64,000 bases of DNA, taken from Pelagivirga sediminicola. Its GTDB lineage: Bacteria; Pseudomonadota; Alphaproteobacteria; Rhodobacterales; Rhodobacteraceae. The stretch covers positions 119,287 to 183,286 of the forward strand of contig NZ_QCYH01000007.1 in assembly GCF_003072125.1 (NCBI RefSeq). Reading direction: 5' to 3'. Positions 9,616-18,524 of the stretch are shown piece by piece; positions within the stretch are counted from its first letter, which is position 1, and every line of letters starts with the position of its first letter. A model generated the notes under the pieces. It made no database searches. It was given only the letters and a program-made list of their open reading frames with translations, and had not been told where the DNA came from. The translations under genes were made by a program, and so were the position numbers.

Positions 9616-10206
9616 ATGTCCACGCGCACAGATACAGACCCGCCCCCGATGATGGACCTGACCGGCCGCATCCTGATCGCCATGCCCGGCATGGAGGACC
9701 CGCGATTCGCCCAATCGGTCGTGTTCATCTGCGCCCATTCGGACGAGGGCGCGATGGGCTTGATGATCAACAAGCTGGCCGACGATCTGAAGCTCAGCGA
9801 CCTGCTGGAGCAGCTGGATATCGAGGCCGCGCCGGGCGCGCGGCAGATGCCCATCCATTTCGGCGGCCCCGTCGAGAGCGGGCGCGGCTTCGTGCTGCAT
9901 GAGGCGGGGTATCAGTCGTCGATCTCGACGCTGGAGGTCGACGCGCGGTTTTCCATGACCGCGACGCTGGATATCCTGGAGGACATGGCCGCGGGCGAAG
10001 GGCCGGGCCGGGCGCTGATCGCGCTGGGCTACGCCGGCTGGGGCCCCGGCCAGCTGGAGGACGAGATCGGGCGCAACGGCTGGCTGATCTGCGATGCCAG
10101 CGCCGATCTGGTGTTCGGCACGTCCAATGGCGCCAAGTGGAGCGCCGCACTGGCGGTCCTCGGCGTGGATCCGCTGGTGCTGTCGGCGGAGGCCGGCACG
10201 GCCTGA
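9616..10206 (+). CDS. YqgE/AlgH family protein
   Basis: The 196-residue protein matches the YqgE/AlgH (UPF0301) family: LTGRILIAMPGMEDPRFAQS near the N-terminus, MGLMINKLADDLKLSDLL, and the conserved ALGYAGWGPGQLEDEI stretch. The family is widespread in proteobacteria; a structure is known but the biochemical role is not settled. The ATG at 9616 is preferred because the conserved region starts soon after it, though the nearby GAGG is too close to be an ideal ribosome site. It is divergent from the DsbD-like gene. Confidence 0.9.
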   Translation: MSTRTDTDPPPMMDLTGRILIAMPGMEDPRFAQSVVFICAHSDEGAMGLMINKLADDLKLSDLLEQLDIEAAPGARQMPIHFGGPVESGRGFVLHEAGYQSSISTLEVDARFSMTATLDILEDMAAGEGPGRALIALGYAGWGPGQLEDEIGRNGWLICDASADLVFGTSNGAKWSAALAVLGVDPLVLSAEAGTA

Positions 10207-10212
10207 CGTGGG

Positions 10213-10235
10213 GCGCGTTCGGCGCGCGCATTTTT
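10213..10235 (+). terminator. possible intrinsic terminator after yqgE-like gene
   Basis: GCGCG at 10213-10217 pairs with CGCGC at 10223-10227. After three further bases comes a run of five T at 10231-10235. It sits seven bases after the stop codon and between convergent genes. Confidence 0.45.
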
Positions 10236-10257
10236 CGGAAAGTTGAAAGCCGGACGA

Positions 10258-11202
10258 TCAGATGCCGCGCGGCGCGGCGGCGCGGCGAAGGCGGTCATTG
10301 ATGGCGCGCCCAAGACCCCGGTCCGGGACGGGCGCCACCGCGATGGCGCGCGCGTCCCGGTCCAGACGGTGCAGATATTCGAAAAGGTTGGCGGCAGCCT
10401 CCGTCAGATCGCCGCTGGGCGACAGGTTAAGCGCCGCGCCCTCGGTGGCGCCGAAGCCGAGGAGCGTCTCGCCCGGACGGGCGCTGCCCGCGTTCAGCCG
10501 GATCTGCGCGTTCGGAGCATAATGCGATGACATCTGCCCGGGCGCGGTGATTGCGGCGTCCCCATGCCTGCGCGTCAGGCGCGTGCCGATGACCTCCTCG
10601 ATCGCCTCAGAGGGCAAACCGCCGGGACGCAGAAGGGTCGGGGCGCCGGTCAGGCCGACGATGGTGGATTCGACGCCCACATCGCAGGCGCCCCCGTCCA
10701 GAATGGCCGCGATCCGGCCGCCCAGCCCGTTTGCGACATGCGCGGCGCTTGTCGGGCTGATCCGGCCCGATGGATTGGCCGACGGCGCCGCCAGCGGCCC
10801 GCCGAAGCTGCGCAGCAGCGCCCCCGCGACCGGGTGCGCGGGAACGCGCAGCGCGACGCTGCCGTGCCCGGCCGTGACCAGCGCAGACAGGCCCGAGCCG
10901 GCCCGGAGCGGCAGCACCAAGGTCAGCGGTCCGGGCCAGAACGCATCCGCGAGGCGTTGCGCGGTATCCGTCCAGTCAGCGTAGGCGCGCGCCATTTCGG
11001 CATCGGCGACATGAACGATAAGCGGATTGAAGCTGGGCCTGCCCTTGGCCTCAAAGATGCGGGCCACTGCGGTGCCATTGCGCGCGTCGCCGGCAAGGCC
11101 ATAGACCGTCTCGGTCGGGATCGCGACCAGATCGCCCGCGGCCAGCAGCGCCGCGGCGGCGGCGATGCCGGTGTCGTCGGCGGAGAGCAGGCGGGTCTGC
11201 AC
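10258..11202 (-). CDS. L-threonylcarbamoyladenylate synthase (Sua5 type)
   Basis: The 314-residue enzyme makes threonylcarbamoyl-AMP for the t6A37 modification of tRNAs. The YrdC domain (about residues 10-200) shows LVAIPTETVYGLAGDA, KGRPSFNPLIVH and PSANPSGRISPT. A C-terminal Sua5 domain follows, making it the longer Sua5 form rather than short TsaC. The GTG at 11200-11202 is chosen because AAGGA lies about 11 bases upstream and homologues begin MQTR; an in-frame ATG at 11224-11226 would add eight residues. Confidence 0.92.
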   Translation of the reverse strand: MQTRLLSADDTGIAAAAALLAAGDLVAIPTETVYGLAGDARNGTAVARIFEAKGRPSFNPLIVHVADAEMARAYADWTDTAQRLADAFWPGPLTLVLPLRAGSGLSALVTAGHGSVALRVPAHPVAGALLRSFGGPLAAPSANPSGRISPTSAAHVANGLGGRIAAILDGGACDVGVESTIVGLTGAPTLLRPGGLPSEAIEEVIGTRLTRRHGDAAITAPGQMSSHYAPNAQIRLNAGSARPGETLLGFGATEGAALNLSPSGDLTEAAANLFEYLHRLDRDARAIAVAPVPDRGLGRAINDRLRRAAAPRGI

Positions 11203-11292
11203 GGGCGTTGGATTCCTTGGCAACATGCGGTTAGACAGGGCGCGCGGCCTGCTTAGCGCGCGCCGCCGTGATTGCCAAGAAGGAGGCCGGGC

Positions 11293-12360
11293 ATGGCCCA
11301 AGCGAGCATTGCCGCCGAGCGGACCGGGCTGCGCCATCCCTGGGCCGCCCCGCCCGAAGAGGGCCGCGCGACCGAGGTGGCGCCGGGCGTTCTGTGGATG
11401 CGCCTGCCGCTGCCGATGGCGCTGGATCACGTCAATGTCTACGCGCTGGAAGAGCCGGACGGCTGGACCATCGTCGATACCGGCATCCGCTCGCGGCGCA
11501 GCATCGCGATCTGGGAGGCGCTGCTTGCCGGTCCGCTCAAGGGGCGCGCGGTGCGCCGCGTGATCGTCACGCACCACCATCCCGATCATGTCGGCATGGC
11601 GGGCTGGCTGATGGCGCGTTTCGGCTGCGATCTGCTGGCGTCGCGCACCGCATGGCTGATGGCGCGCATGCTGATCCTCGATGTCGAGGAGCGGCCGACG
11701 CCGCAGGCGCTGGAATTCTGGCGGCGCGCGGGCATGGACGCCGAGATATTCGCCGCGCGGCGCGATGCGCGGCCCTACAACTTTGCCGATGTCTGCGCGC
11801 CCCTGCCGGTTGGCTATACGCGCCTGCAGGAGGGCGGCACGCTGCAGGCCGCGGGCCGGACATGGGACGTGCGCATGGGCGGCGGCCATGCGCCCGAGCA
11901 CCTGACGCTGTGGAGCACGGATTGCAACCTGGTGATCGCGGGCGATCAGATCCTGCCGTCGATCAGCCCCAATATCGGCGTTTACCCGACCGAGCCGGAG
12001 GCCGATCCGCTGGCCGACTGGCTGGAGGCATGCGGCCGGCTGGCCGCCCATGCGCGCGAGGATCATCTGGTGCTGGGCGGGCACAAGCTGCCCTTTACGG
12101 GCCTGCCGCTGCGCATGGAGCAACTGATCGACAATCACCACGGCGCGCTGCGGCGGCTTGAGGCGCATCTGGCGCAGCCGCACACGGCGGCGGAATGTTT
12201 TGCCCCGCTGTTCAAACGGCGGATCGACGCGGGCACATACGGTCTGGCGCTGGTCGAGGCGGTTGCACATCTCAACCACTTGCATAAGCTGGGTCGCGTG
12301 ACGCGCCGCCTGCGCGAGGATGGCGCGTGGGAGTGGCAGACGCAGGGAGAGGGTGCATGA
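11293..12360 (+). CDS. MBL-fold metallo-hydrolase
   Basis: The 355-residue protein has a metallo-beta-lactamase fold with VIVTHHHPDHVGMAGWL (zinc-binding HxHxDH) near residue 100, a later GGGHAPEHLTLW His and an aspartate in VIAGDQILPSI. A C-terminal helical extension (LGGHKLPFTGLPLR onward) resembles hydrolases that act on thioesters or similar small molecules. The start has a clear AAGGAGG at 11279-11285. Its TGA overlaps the ATG of the next gene (ATGA at 12357-12360). The substrate is unknown. Confidence 0.87.
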   Translation: MAQASIAAERTGLRHPWAAPPEEGRATEVAPGVLWMRLPLPMALDHVNVYALEEPDGWTIVDTGIRSRRSIAIWEALLAGPLKGRAVRRVIVTHHHPDHVGMAGWLMARFGCDLLASRTAWLMARMLILDVEERPTPQALEFWRRAGMDAEIFAARRDARPYNFADVCAPLPVGYTRLQEGGTLQAAGRTWDVRMGGGHAPEHLTLWSTDCNLVIAGDQILPSISPNIGVYPTEPEADPLADWLEACGRLAAHAREDHLVLGGHKLPFTGLPLRMEQLIDNHHGALRRLEAHLAQPHTAAECFAPLFKRRIDAGTYGLALVEAVAHLNHLHKLGRVTRRLREDGAWEWQTQGEGA

Positions 12361-12815
12361 GCAACGAGATACAGACCACGGCCGAACTGGTGGAGGCCGA
12401 CGCGCTGCCCCGCTGCCACGAGGTGCATATCAGCGGCAGGACGCGGACCAGCCCGGCCGAGCATGCGCCCGCCGCGCTCAAGGCGAAGCCCGTGGATGAG
12501 AAAAGCGCGGCGAAATGGGCCTATGAGCGGCTGGCGCTCTATATCAAGAATTTCGAGAAGACGCTCGATAGCGAACATGAAGTCGCCATGGGCTTTGTCG
12601 GCGGCGATACCGGCGTGCTGAAGATCGAAGGGATGGGGTATTTCGACCCAGATATCGTCACCTTTTATGGCAGCGACGTGAAAGGGATCAAGACGCAGCT
12701 GGTGCAGCATGTCAGCCAGCTGAGCGTCCTTCTGCGCGCCGTGCCCAAGCCCCAGGCGCAGGCCGAGCCGGAGCGGATCGGCTTCCAGCTGGTCGCGGAT
12801 CTGGAAAAGGAGTGA
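12357..12815 (+). CDS. DUF6173-like conserved protein
   Basis: A 152-residue soluble protein is translationally coupled to the MBL hydrolase by an ATGA overlap. The N-terminal 45 residues look disordered. A conserved-looking core contains WAYERLALYIKNFEKTLD and EVAMGFVGGDTGVLKIEGMG. I believe this corresponds to the DUF6173 family, from memory only. No catalytic motif is visible. Its stable pairing with the hydrolase suggests a shared, unknown pathway. Confidence 0.7.
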   Translation: MSNEIQTTAELVEADALPRCHEVHISGRTRTSPAEHAPAALKAKPVDEKSAAKWAYERLALYIKNFEKTLDSEHEVAMGFVGGDTGVLKIEGMGYFDPDIVTFYGSDVKGIKTQLVQHVSQLSVLLRAVPKPQAQAEPERIGFQLVADLEKE

Positions 12816-12859
12816 CGCGGCGCCCGTCGCGGCGCGCGAGGCATCATTATTTGCGGGCG

Positions 12860-12885
12860 GGAATTCATTCGTGATTGAGAATTCC
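12860..12885. repeat. inverted repeat upstream of cox subunit IV gene
   Basis: GGAATTC at 12860-12866 and GAATTCC at 12879-12885 form a seven-base inverted repeat with a 12-base spacer, in the 124-base gap before the cytochrome oxidase subunit gene. A third GGAATTC lies just before the start codon. It could be an operator or a weak hairpin; there is no T-run. Confidence 0.3.
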
Positions 12886-12939
12886 GGCGAAACGCTTTAA
12901 CCAGCCGGGTAATTCGGCATTCAAAGGACGGGAATTCAC

Positions 12940-13077
12940 ATGGGCGAGCCTCACAAACATGGTGAAATGGACATTACGGTCCACGAGAAAACCTTCGACG
13001 CCTTCGTGAAATGGTCGACGCGCGTGGCGATCGTTGCCATCTGCGCGCTGATCTTCATGGCGCTGGTCAACGGCTAA
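12940..13077 (+). CDS. aa3-type cytochrome c oxidase subunit IV
   Basis: A 45-residue protein (MGEPHKHGEMDITVHEKTFD..., then one membrane helix ending ALVNG) matches the small fourth subunit of alphaproteobacterial aa3 cytochrome c oxidase. It has a short polar His-rich N-terminus, the ITVHEKTFDAFVKW motif and a single transmembrane segment (about residues 24-43). In Paracoccus and Rhodobacter this subunit is dispensable for catalysis. The main oxidase genes are not in the window. AAAGGA lies about 12 bases upstream of the ATG. Confidence 0.88.
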   Translation: MGEPHKHGEMDITVHEKTFDAFVKWSTRVAIVAICALIFMALVNG

Positions 13078-13128
13078 GCCGCACCGCCCGGCGCGTGCCG
13101 GGGCTCGATGGTCTGTTTGGGAAATCAC

Positions 13129-13737
13129 ATGATGCGCTTTGCGATACTGGCCCTGATCGGGGTTCTGGGCCTTGCCGGGTGCGCCGCCCCTCCGGGCGTC
13201 TGGGCCAGTGACGAGGATGTCGCGCGCGCCGCATACCGCCATGACGGGCCGCCGCGGCTGACGCTGTTCACCATGCTCAACAACAATTCCGGCGCGGGCG
13301 CGCATACGTCGCTGATGATCAACGGCTCGCAGCGGGTGATCTGGGATCCCGCCGGATCGTTCAAGCATGAGACGATTCCCGAGCGGAACGATGTGATTTA
13401 TGGCGTCACGCCGATGGTGGCGGACGTCTATACCCGGTTTCACGCGCGCAAGACCTTTCACGTGCAGATTCAGGAACTGGACGTGACGCCCGAGATTGCC
13501 GAGCGTGCGATGCAACTGGCCGGCGCCTATGGCCCGGTGCCGCAGGCGCAATGCTCGCGCAGCACGTCCAGCATTCTGGCACAGCTTTTCCCCGGCAAGA
13601 TCAGCCAGACCTGGCTGCCCAAGACGCTGGCCGCCGAATTCGGGGCGCTTCCTGGTGTGCGCGAACAGGTGCTGTATGAGTATGACAGCGACGACAATTC
13701 CAAGGTTCTTGCCGATTGGGATCCCGCCAAGGTCTGA
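13129..13737 (+). CDS. putative lipoprotein, hypothetical
   Basis: The 202-residue protein begins with a signal peptide and lipobox (GVLGLAGCAAP; modified Cys at about residue 18), so it is probably a lipid-anchored periplasmic protein. The mature part contains LFTMLNNNSGAGAHTSLMIN and CSRSTSSILAQLFPG, segments reminiscent of a small papain/NlpC-like fold with a conserved His and Cys, but I cannot confirm this. It stands alone between the oxidase subunit and the convergent DUF305 gene. Confidence 0.75.
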   Translation: MMRFAILALIGVLGLAGCAAPPGVWASDEDVARAAYRHDGPPRLTLFTMLNNNSGAGAHTSLMINGSQRVIWDPAGSFKHETIPERNDVIYGVTPMVADVYTRFHARKTFHVQIQELDVTPEIAERAMQLAGAYGPVPQAQCSRSTSSILAQLFPGKISQTWLPKTLAAEFGALPGVREQVLYEYDSDDNSKVLADWDPAKV

Positions 13738-13752
13738 CGCGGGGCGCTGCGC

Positions 13753-14277
13753 TTACTCTGTCTTGTCGCGGGGCGTTCCTGCAGGGGCGTCGCCATTCGC
13801 CTCGATATCGGCGATATAGCGCTTCATTTCGTCGATCTCGCCGCGCTGCGCCTCGATGATGGCATTGGCCAGCTCCTGCACGCGCGGGTCCGAGATATTC
13901 GCGCGCTCACTGGTCAGGATGGCGATGGAGTGGTGCGGGATCATTGCGCGCATCCATGCCAGATCCTCGACCGTTTCCTGACTGCGCACCAGCCATAGCG
14001 ACAGGGCGAAGGCGGCGATGGCGCCGATGAAAATGGCGATGTTGACAGTCCGGTTTGTATACATGCCGAGCATGAAGGCCAGCATGATGACCGCCATCGC
14101 CGCGCCCATGTAAAGCGCCATCCACATCCGCGTTTGCGAAAAGAACACGTGATCGAGCGCGTAGGTGTTGAGATACATCAGGCCATACATGACGATGGTC
14201 GATGTCGCGATCATGGCCGCGAACCGCCCGTACCCCATGCCGCCCCGGTTTTCCTGTTCCCGCGTGCCATGTTCCAT
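13753..14277 (-). CDS. DUF305 family membrane protein
   Basis: The 174-residue protein has three predicted membrane helices (about residues 18-38, 50-72 and 78-97), then a cytoplasmic or periplasmic DUF305 helix bundle with the family signature MRAMIPHHSIAILTSERA and a following acidic helical stretch. DUF305 proteins are often linked to metal (copper) handling because of the His-His pair, but no direct evidence is present here. A potentially structured leader precedes the ATG. It is convergent with the lipoprotein gene. Confidence 0.88.
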   Translation of the reverse strand: MEHGTREQENRGGMGYGRFAAMIATSTIVMYGLMYLNTYALDHVFFSQTRMWMALYMGAAMAVIMLAFMLGMYTNRTVNIAIFIGAIAAFALSLWLVRSQETVEDLAWMRAMIPHHSIAILTSERANISDPRVQELANAIIEAQRGEIDEMKRYIADIEANGDAPAGTPRDKTE

Positions 14278-14325
14278 GCCGATACCCTTTTCTGTTCAAT
14301 GGTCCCGTCTATGGGTATCGAACAG
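14278..14325 (-). promoter_or_regulatory. pseudoknot-capable leader of the DUF305 gene
   Basis: In the minus-strand transcript, CTGTTC (14325-14320) can pair with GAACAG (14297-14292), and GATACCC (14319-14313) with GGGTATC (14287-14281). The two helices interleave as in an H-type pseudoknot. The likely ribosome-binding AAGGG lies partly in the last strand, seven bases before the ATG, so folding would restrict initiation. The pairing is seen in the sequence; any function is inferred. Confidence 0.35.
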
Positions 14326-14400
14326 TCGCTGTGCCACGCGGGTTCCATTTTGCCGTGCCCGTCACATGGCAGCGGAATGTTTTGGAGAGGTGCAAGCGGC

Positions 14401-14428
14401 GCATCCGCCGCGCCGGGGCGGCGGATGC
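14401..14428 (-). terminator. hairpin downstream of tpa
   Basis: An 11-base perfect inverted repeat (14401-14411 with 14418-14428, six-base loop) lies eight bases past the tpa stop. There is no T-run on the minus strand, so it may act as an mRNA-end stabiliser or with Rho rather than as a classic intrinsic terminator. Confidence 0.5.
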
Positions 14429-14436
14429 GGGTGCTC

Positions 14437-15822
14437 TTAGCCGAAGACCTTGGTCAGAGCCTTGTCGGTGGCCGTGATCAGCTCGTCGATGTCGTCCTTG
14501 GTGGCGATCAGCGCGGGCGAGTAGCACAGCGTGTTGTTGAAGCCGGGCAGCGAGCGGTTGGTCATGCCGATGATGACGCCCTGGGCCATGCAATCGCCGG
14601 TGACCGCGGCGACGGATTTCTCGTCCATCGGCTCCTTTGTGCTGCGGTCCTTGACCAGTTCGGCGCCCAGGAACAGGCCCTTGCCGCGCACGTCGCCGAT
14701 GACCTCGTGCTTGTCCTTGAGGGCGTGCAGCTGGTCCAGCATGTAATCGCCCATCTTGACGGTGTTTTCCAGCAGGCCCTCTTCCTCTATGATGTTCATG
14801 TTCTCCAGCGCTGCCGCCGGGCCGGCCGTGCAGCCGCCGAAGGTGGAGATGTCGCGGAAGTAGTTCAGCGGATCGGTGGCGTCGTCCTTGAACATGTCAA
14901 AGACGCGCTCGGACGTGACGCAGCAGGCGATGGCGGCGTAGCCCGAGGCGACGCCCTTGGCCATGGTCACGAAATCCGGTTCGATCCCGTAATGCTGGTA
15001 GCCGAACCATGTGCCGGTGCGCCCGAGGCCGCAGACAACCTCGTCGATATGGAGGAGGATGTCGTATTTGCGGCAGATTTCCTGCACGCGCGGCCAGTAC
15101 CCCTCGGGCGGGACGATCACGCCGCCGCCTGCCGTCACCGGCTCAAGGCAGAGCGCGCCGACGGTGTCGGGGCCTTCGCGCAGGATGACCTCCTCGATGG
15201 CGTTGGCCGCCGCCAGCCCGTACTCCTCGCCGGTCAGATCCCATTGCGCGCGATACTCAAGGCAATGCGGCACTTCGACGAAACCGGGGGTGAAGGGGCC
15301 GTATTGCGCGTTGCGCTCGGGCTGGCCGCCGGCCGAAAGGCAGGCGATGGTGGTGCCGTGATAGTCACGCTCGCGGTAGAGGATCTTGTGCTTCTTGCCA
15401 CCGTGGCGCTTGTGCGCGATCTGGCGGACCATCTTGAATGCCTTCTCGTTGGCTTCGGAGCCGGAGTTGGTGTGATAGACGCGGGTCAGGCCGGGCATCT
15501 TCTCGATAAGGCGCTCGGAGAACATGGCGCCGGGGACCGATCCGGCGGAGCCTGCGAAATAGTTCAGCTTGATCAGCTGGTCGCGCACGGCGTTGGCGAT
15601 CCGCTCGCGCCCGTAACCGACGTTCACGGTCCAGACACCGCCAGACACGCCATCCAGATGCTCCTTGCCGTGCTGGTCCCAGACGCGCATGCCCTTGCCC
15701 TCGACGATGACGCGGGGATCGGACGTCTCGTAGGGTTTGTGCTGGCTCAGGTGATGCCAGACATGGGCGCGGTCGGCTGCGACGACCTTTTCGATATCAT
15801 TGTCCAGAAATTTGCCGTCCAT
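14437..15822 (-). CDS. tpa: taurine--pyruvate aminotransferase
   Basis: The 461-residue class-III PLP aminotransferase closely resembles Tpa, which moves the amino group of taurine to pyruvate giving sulfoacetaldehyde and alanine. Distinctive stretches are DAVSGGVWTVNVGYG-like (here LDGVSGGVWTVNVGYG), FAGSAGSVPGAMFSERL, DEVVCGLGRTGTWFG and the PLP-lysine region TMAKGVASGYAAIACC. Tpa initiates taurine dissimilation in the cytoplasm. The start ATG at 15820-15822 has GGAGA six bases upstream. In other Rhodobacteraceae tpa sits with tauR and xsc; here neither is adjacent. A beta-alanine or other omega-amino-acid role cannot be fully excluded. Confidence 0.9.
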   Translation of the reverse strand: MDGKFLDNDIEKVVAADRAHVWHHLSQHKPYETSDPRVIVEGKGMRVWDQHGKEHLDGVSGGVWTVNVGYGRERIANAVRDQLIKLNYFAGSAGSVPGAMFSERLIEKMPGLTRVYHTNSGSEANEKAFKMVRQIAHKRHGGKKHKILYRERDYHGTTIACLSAGGQPERNAQYGPFTPGFVEVPHCLEYRAQWDLTGEEYGLAAANAIEEVILREGPDTVGALCLEPVTAGGGVIVPPEGYWPRVQEICRKYDILLHIDEVVCGLGRTGTWFGYQHYGIEPDFVTMAKGVASGYAAIACCVTSERVFDMFKDDATDPLNYFRDISTFGGCTAGPAAALENMNIIEEEGLLENTVKMGDYMLDQLHALKDKHEVIGDVRGKGLFLGAELVKDRSTKEPMDEKSVAAVTGDCMAQGVIIGMTNRSLPGFNNTLCYSPALIATKDDIDELITATDKALTKVFG

Positions 15823-15883
15823 GGGGATTCTCCATCGTGTGCAGGCCCGGCGGGGATGCGCCGGGGAAGGGCATATACTGTCC

Positions 15884-15922
15884 ATCATACCATCCCAGGA
15901 CGGTGTTTGGCGATAGGTCCAG
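15884..15922 (-). promoter_or_regulatory. putative tpa promoter with CTGGAC element
   Basis: On the minus strand a -10-like TATGAT lies at 15889-15884 with no good -35 behind it, as expected for an activator-dependent promoter. Just upstream is CTGGAC (15922-15917), and a partial copy CTGGGA begins at 15898, giving a direct repeat with 24-base periodicity. TauR of Rhodobacter capsulatus is reported to bind CTGGAC-containing direct repeats upstream of tpa. The match here is partial. Confidence 0.35.
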
Positions 15923-15961
15923 TTCGCGCTCTTGCATAGGGCCAGTCAGGCGGGCGCCCTT

Positions 15962-16558
15962 TCAGCCCTGCGGCAGCTCCGCCGAGGGGATCAGGCCAAA
16001 GAAAGCGCCTTGTGACCATAGGCCGAACCAGCCGTCATGGTGGGTTCCGATATCCACCAGCCGGTAAAAGCTCTTGCGGTCGATCAGCGCCTCGAGATTG
16101 GCGCGCACGAGGATATAGGGCGACGGCTCGCCCGTTTCGGGATCGCGCTCCACGCGAATCGGGGTGTCCGGGCCGGCCATCGTGCTGTCGCCGACATTGG
16201 TCAGGAAGGTCAGTTTCTGCGCCTGCCCCTCGCCCTCGACTTCGAAATCGACGGCGACGAAGGGCGCGTCATCGACGGTGATGCCGACCTTTTCAACGGG
16301 TGTGACAAGGAAATAATCATCGCCGTCCTTGCGCAGGATGGTCGAGAACAGGCGCACCAGTTCTGGGCGCCCGATAGGCGTGCCAAGGTAGAACCACGTG
16401 CCGTCCCGCGCGATGCGCATGTCCAGATCGCCGGAGAACTCCGGGTTCCACTTGTCCACCGGGGGCAGGGCGCGGCCCTTCTGGGCGGCCTTCGCGGCGG
16501 CGGCGATGCCTTCGGCCGAGGGGGCGGGTGACGCTGTCGTGATCTTGTTTTCGCTCAT
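15962..16558 (-). CDS. DUF1285 family protein
   Basis: The 198-residue soluble protein has the DUF1285 pattern: WNPEFSGDLDMRIARDGTW, FYLGTPIGRPELVRLFSTIL and LVTPVEKVGITVDDAPFVA, with a C-terminal RLVDIGTHHDGWFGLWSQG. The family function is unknown; members often sit beside moxR-type genes, as here, where the gene is divergent from moxR with 68 bases between. The start at 16558 is the first ATG giving a typical N-terminus; an in-frame ATG at 16570 would add four residues. Confidence 0.85.
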   Translation of the reverse strand: MSENKITTASPAPSAEGIAAAAKAAQKGRALPPVDKWNPEFSGDLDMRIARDGTWFYLGTPIGRPELVRLFSTILRKDGDDYFLVTPVEKVGITVDDAPFVAVDFEVEGEGQAQKLTFLTNVGDSTMAGPDTPIRVERDPETGEPSPYILVRANLEALIDRKSFYRLVDIGTHHDGWFGLWSQGAFFGLIPSAELPQG

Positions 16559-16626
16559 TGCTTTTGCCATTTCCGCCACGCGCTATACACTCAGCACCAA
16601 CATATAGCCCAAGCCGGAGATTTTCC

Positions 16627-17630
<1,004 letters not shown>

Positions 17631-17634
<4 letters not shown>

Positions 17635-18524
17635 GCCAGCCCGCCGCCCCATCCGCAACCCTGCGCGCCAGATCCGAGGCCGAGGCGGCGCGCCTGCCGC
17701 CGCTTCTGGCGCGTGCGCAGCATCTGGCGGGGTCCGTCCTGCTGGGCCAGCATGGGCGCAGGCGTGCCGGGCAGGGCGATGATTTCTGGCAATACCGCCC
17801 GGTTCAGGAAGGCGACCAGCGCCGCCAGATCGACTGGCGCCGCTCGGCCCGCAGCGATGCCGAATTCGTGCGCGAGCGCGAATGGCAGATCGCGCAGACG
17901 CTGATGATCTGGGTCGACGGGGCCGCATCGATGCGGTTCTCCAGCGACAGGAACCTGCCGGAAAAGGCGGATCGCGCGCAGCTTCTGGCGCTGGCCACCG
18001 CGATCCTGCTGGACAAGGGCGGCGAGCGTGTGGGCCTGACGGGCCATGCGTTGCCCCCGCGGCGCGGCGCGGCGCAGATCGCGCGGCTGGCGTCAATGCT
18101 GGCGGGCGCCGAGGCCGGGGCCGATTATGGCGCGCCCGATGCGCGCGGTCTGGCGCCGCAGGGCCATGCGCTGTTCGTCTCCGATTGTCTGGGCGATATC
18201 GAGCCCGTTCGCCGCGCCTTGACCGGCGCCGCGGATCGCGGCGTGCGGGGCGTGCTGATGCAGGTTCTGGACCCGGTGGAGGAGGCGTTTCCCTATCGCG
18301 GCCGCGCCATATTCGATTCCGTCGGCGGCACGCTTTCGCATGAGACGCTGAAGGCGGATGATCTGCGCGATCGCTATCTGACGCGTCTGGCCGAGCGCAA
18401 GGACGCGCTGCGCGGCCTTTGCGCCGCGGTCGGCTGGCAATATCATTGCCATCACACTGATGCCCCGGCGCAGGCGGCGCTCCTCTGGCTGTACGGCGCG
18501 CTGGGCGGGGGCGCGGGGCGATGA
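17631..18524 (+). CDS. DUF58 domain protein
   Basis: The 297-residue protein has the DUF58 signature GDDFWQYRPVQEGDQRRQID followed by WRRSAR, then a vWA-like Rossmann region with LMIWVDGAASMRF. DUF58 proteins are regular partners of MoxR ATPases and are thought to assist maturation of protein complexes. It starts with a GTG overlapping the moxR stop and ends in an ATGA overlap with the DUF4159 gene, so all three are translationally coupled. Confidence 0.9.
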
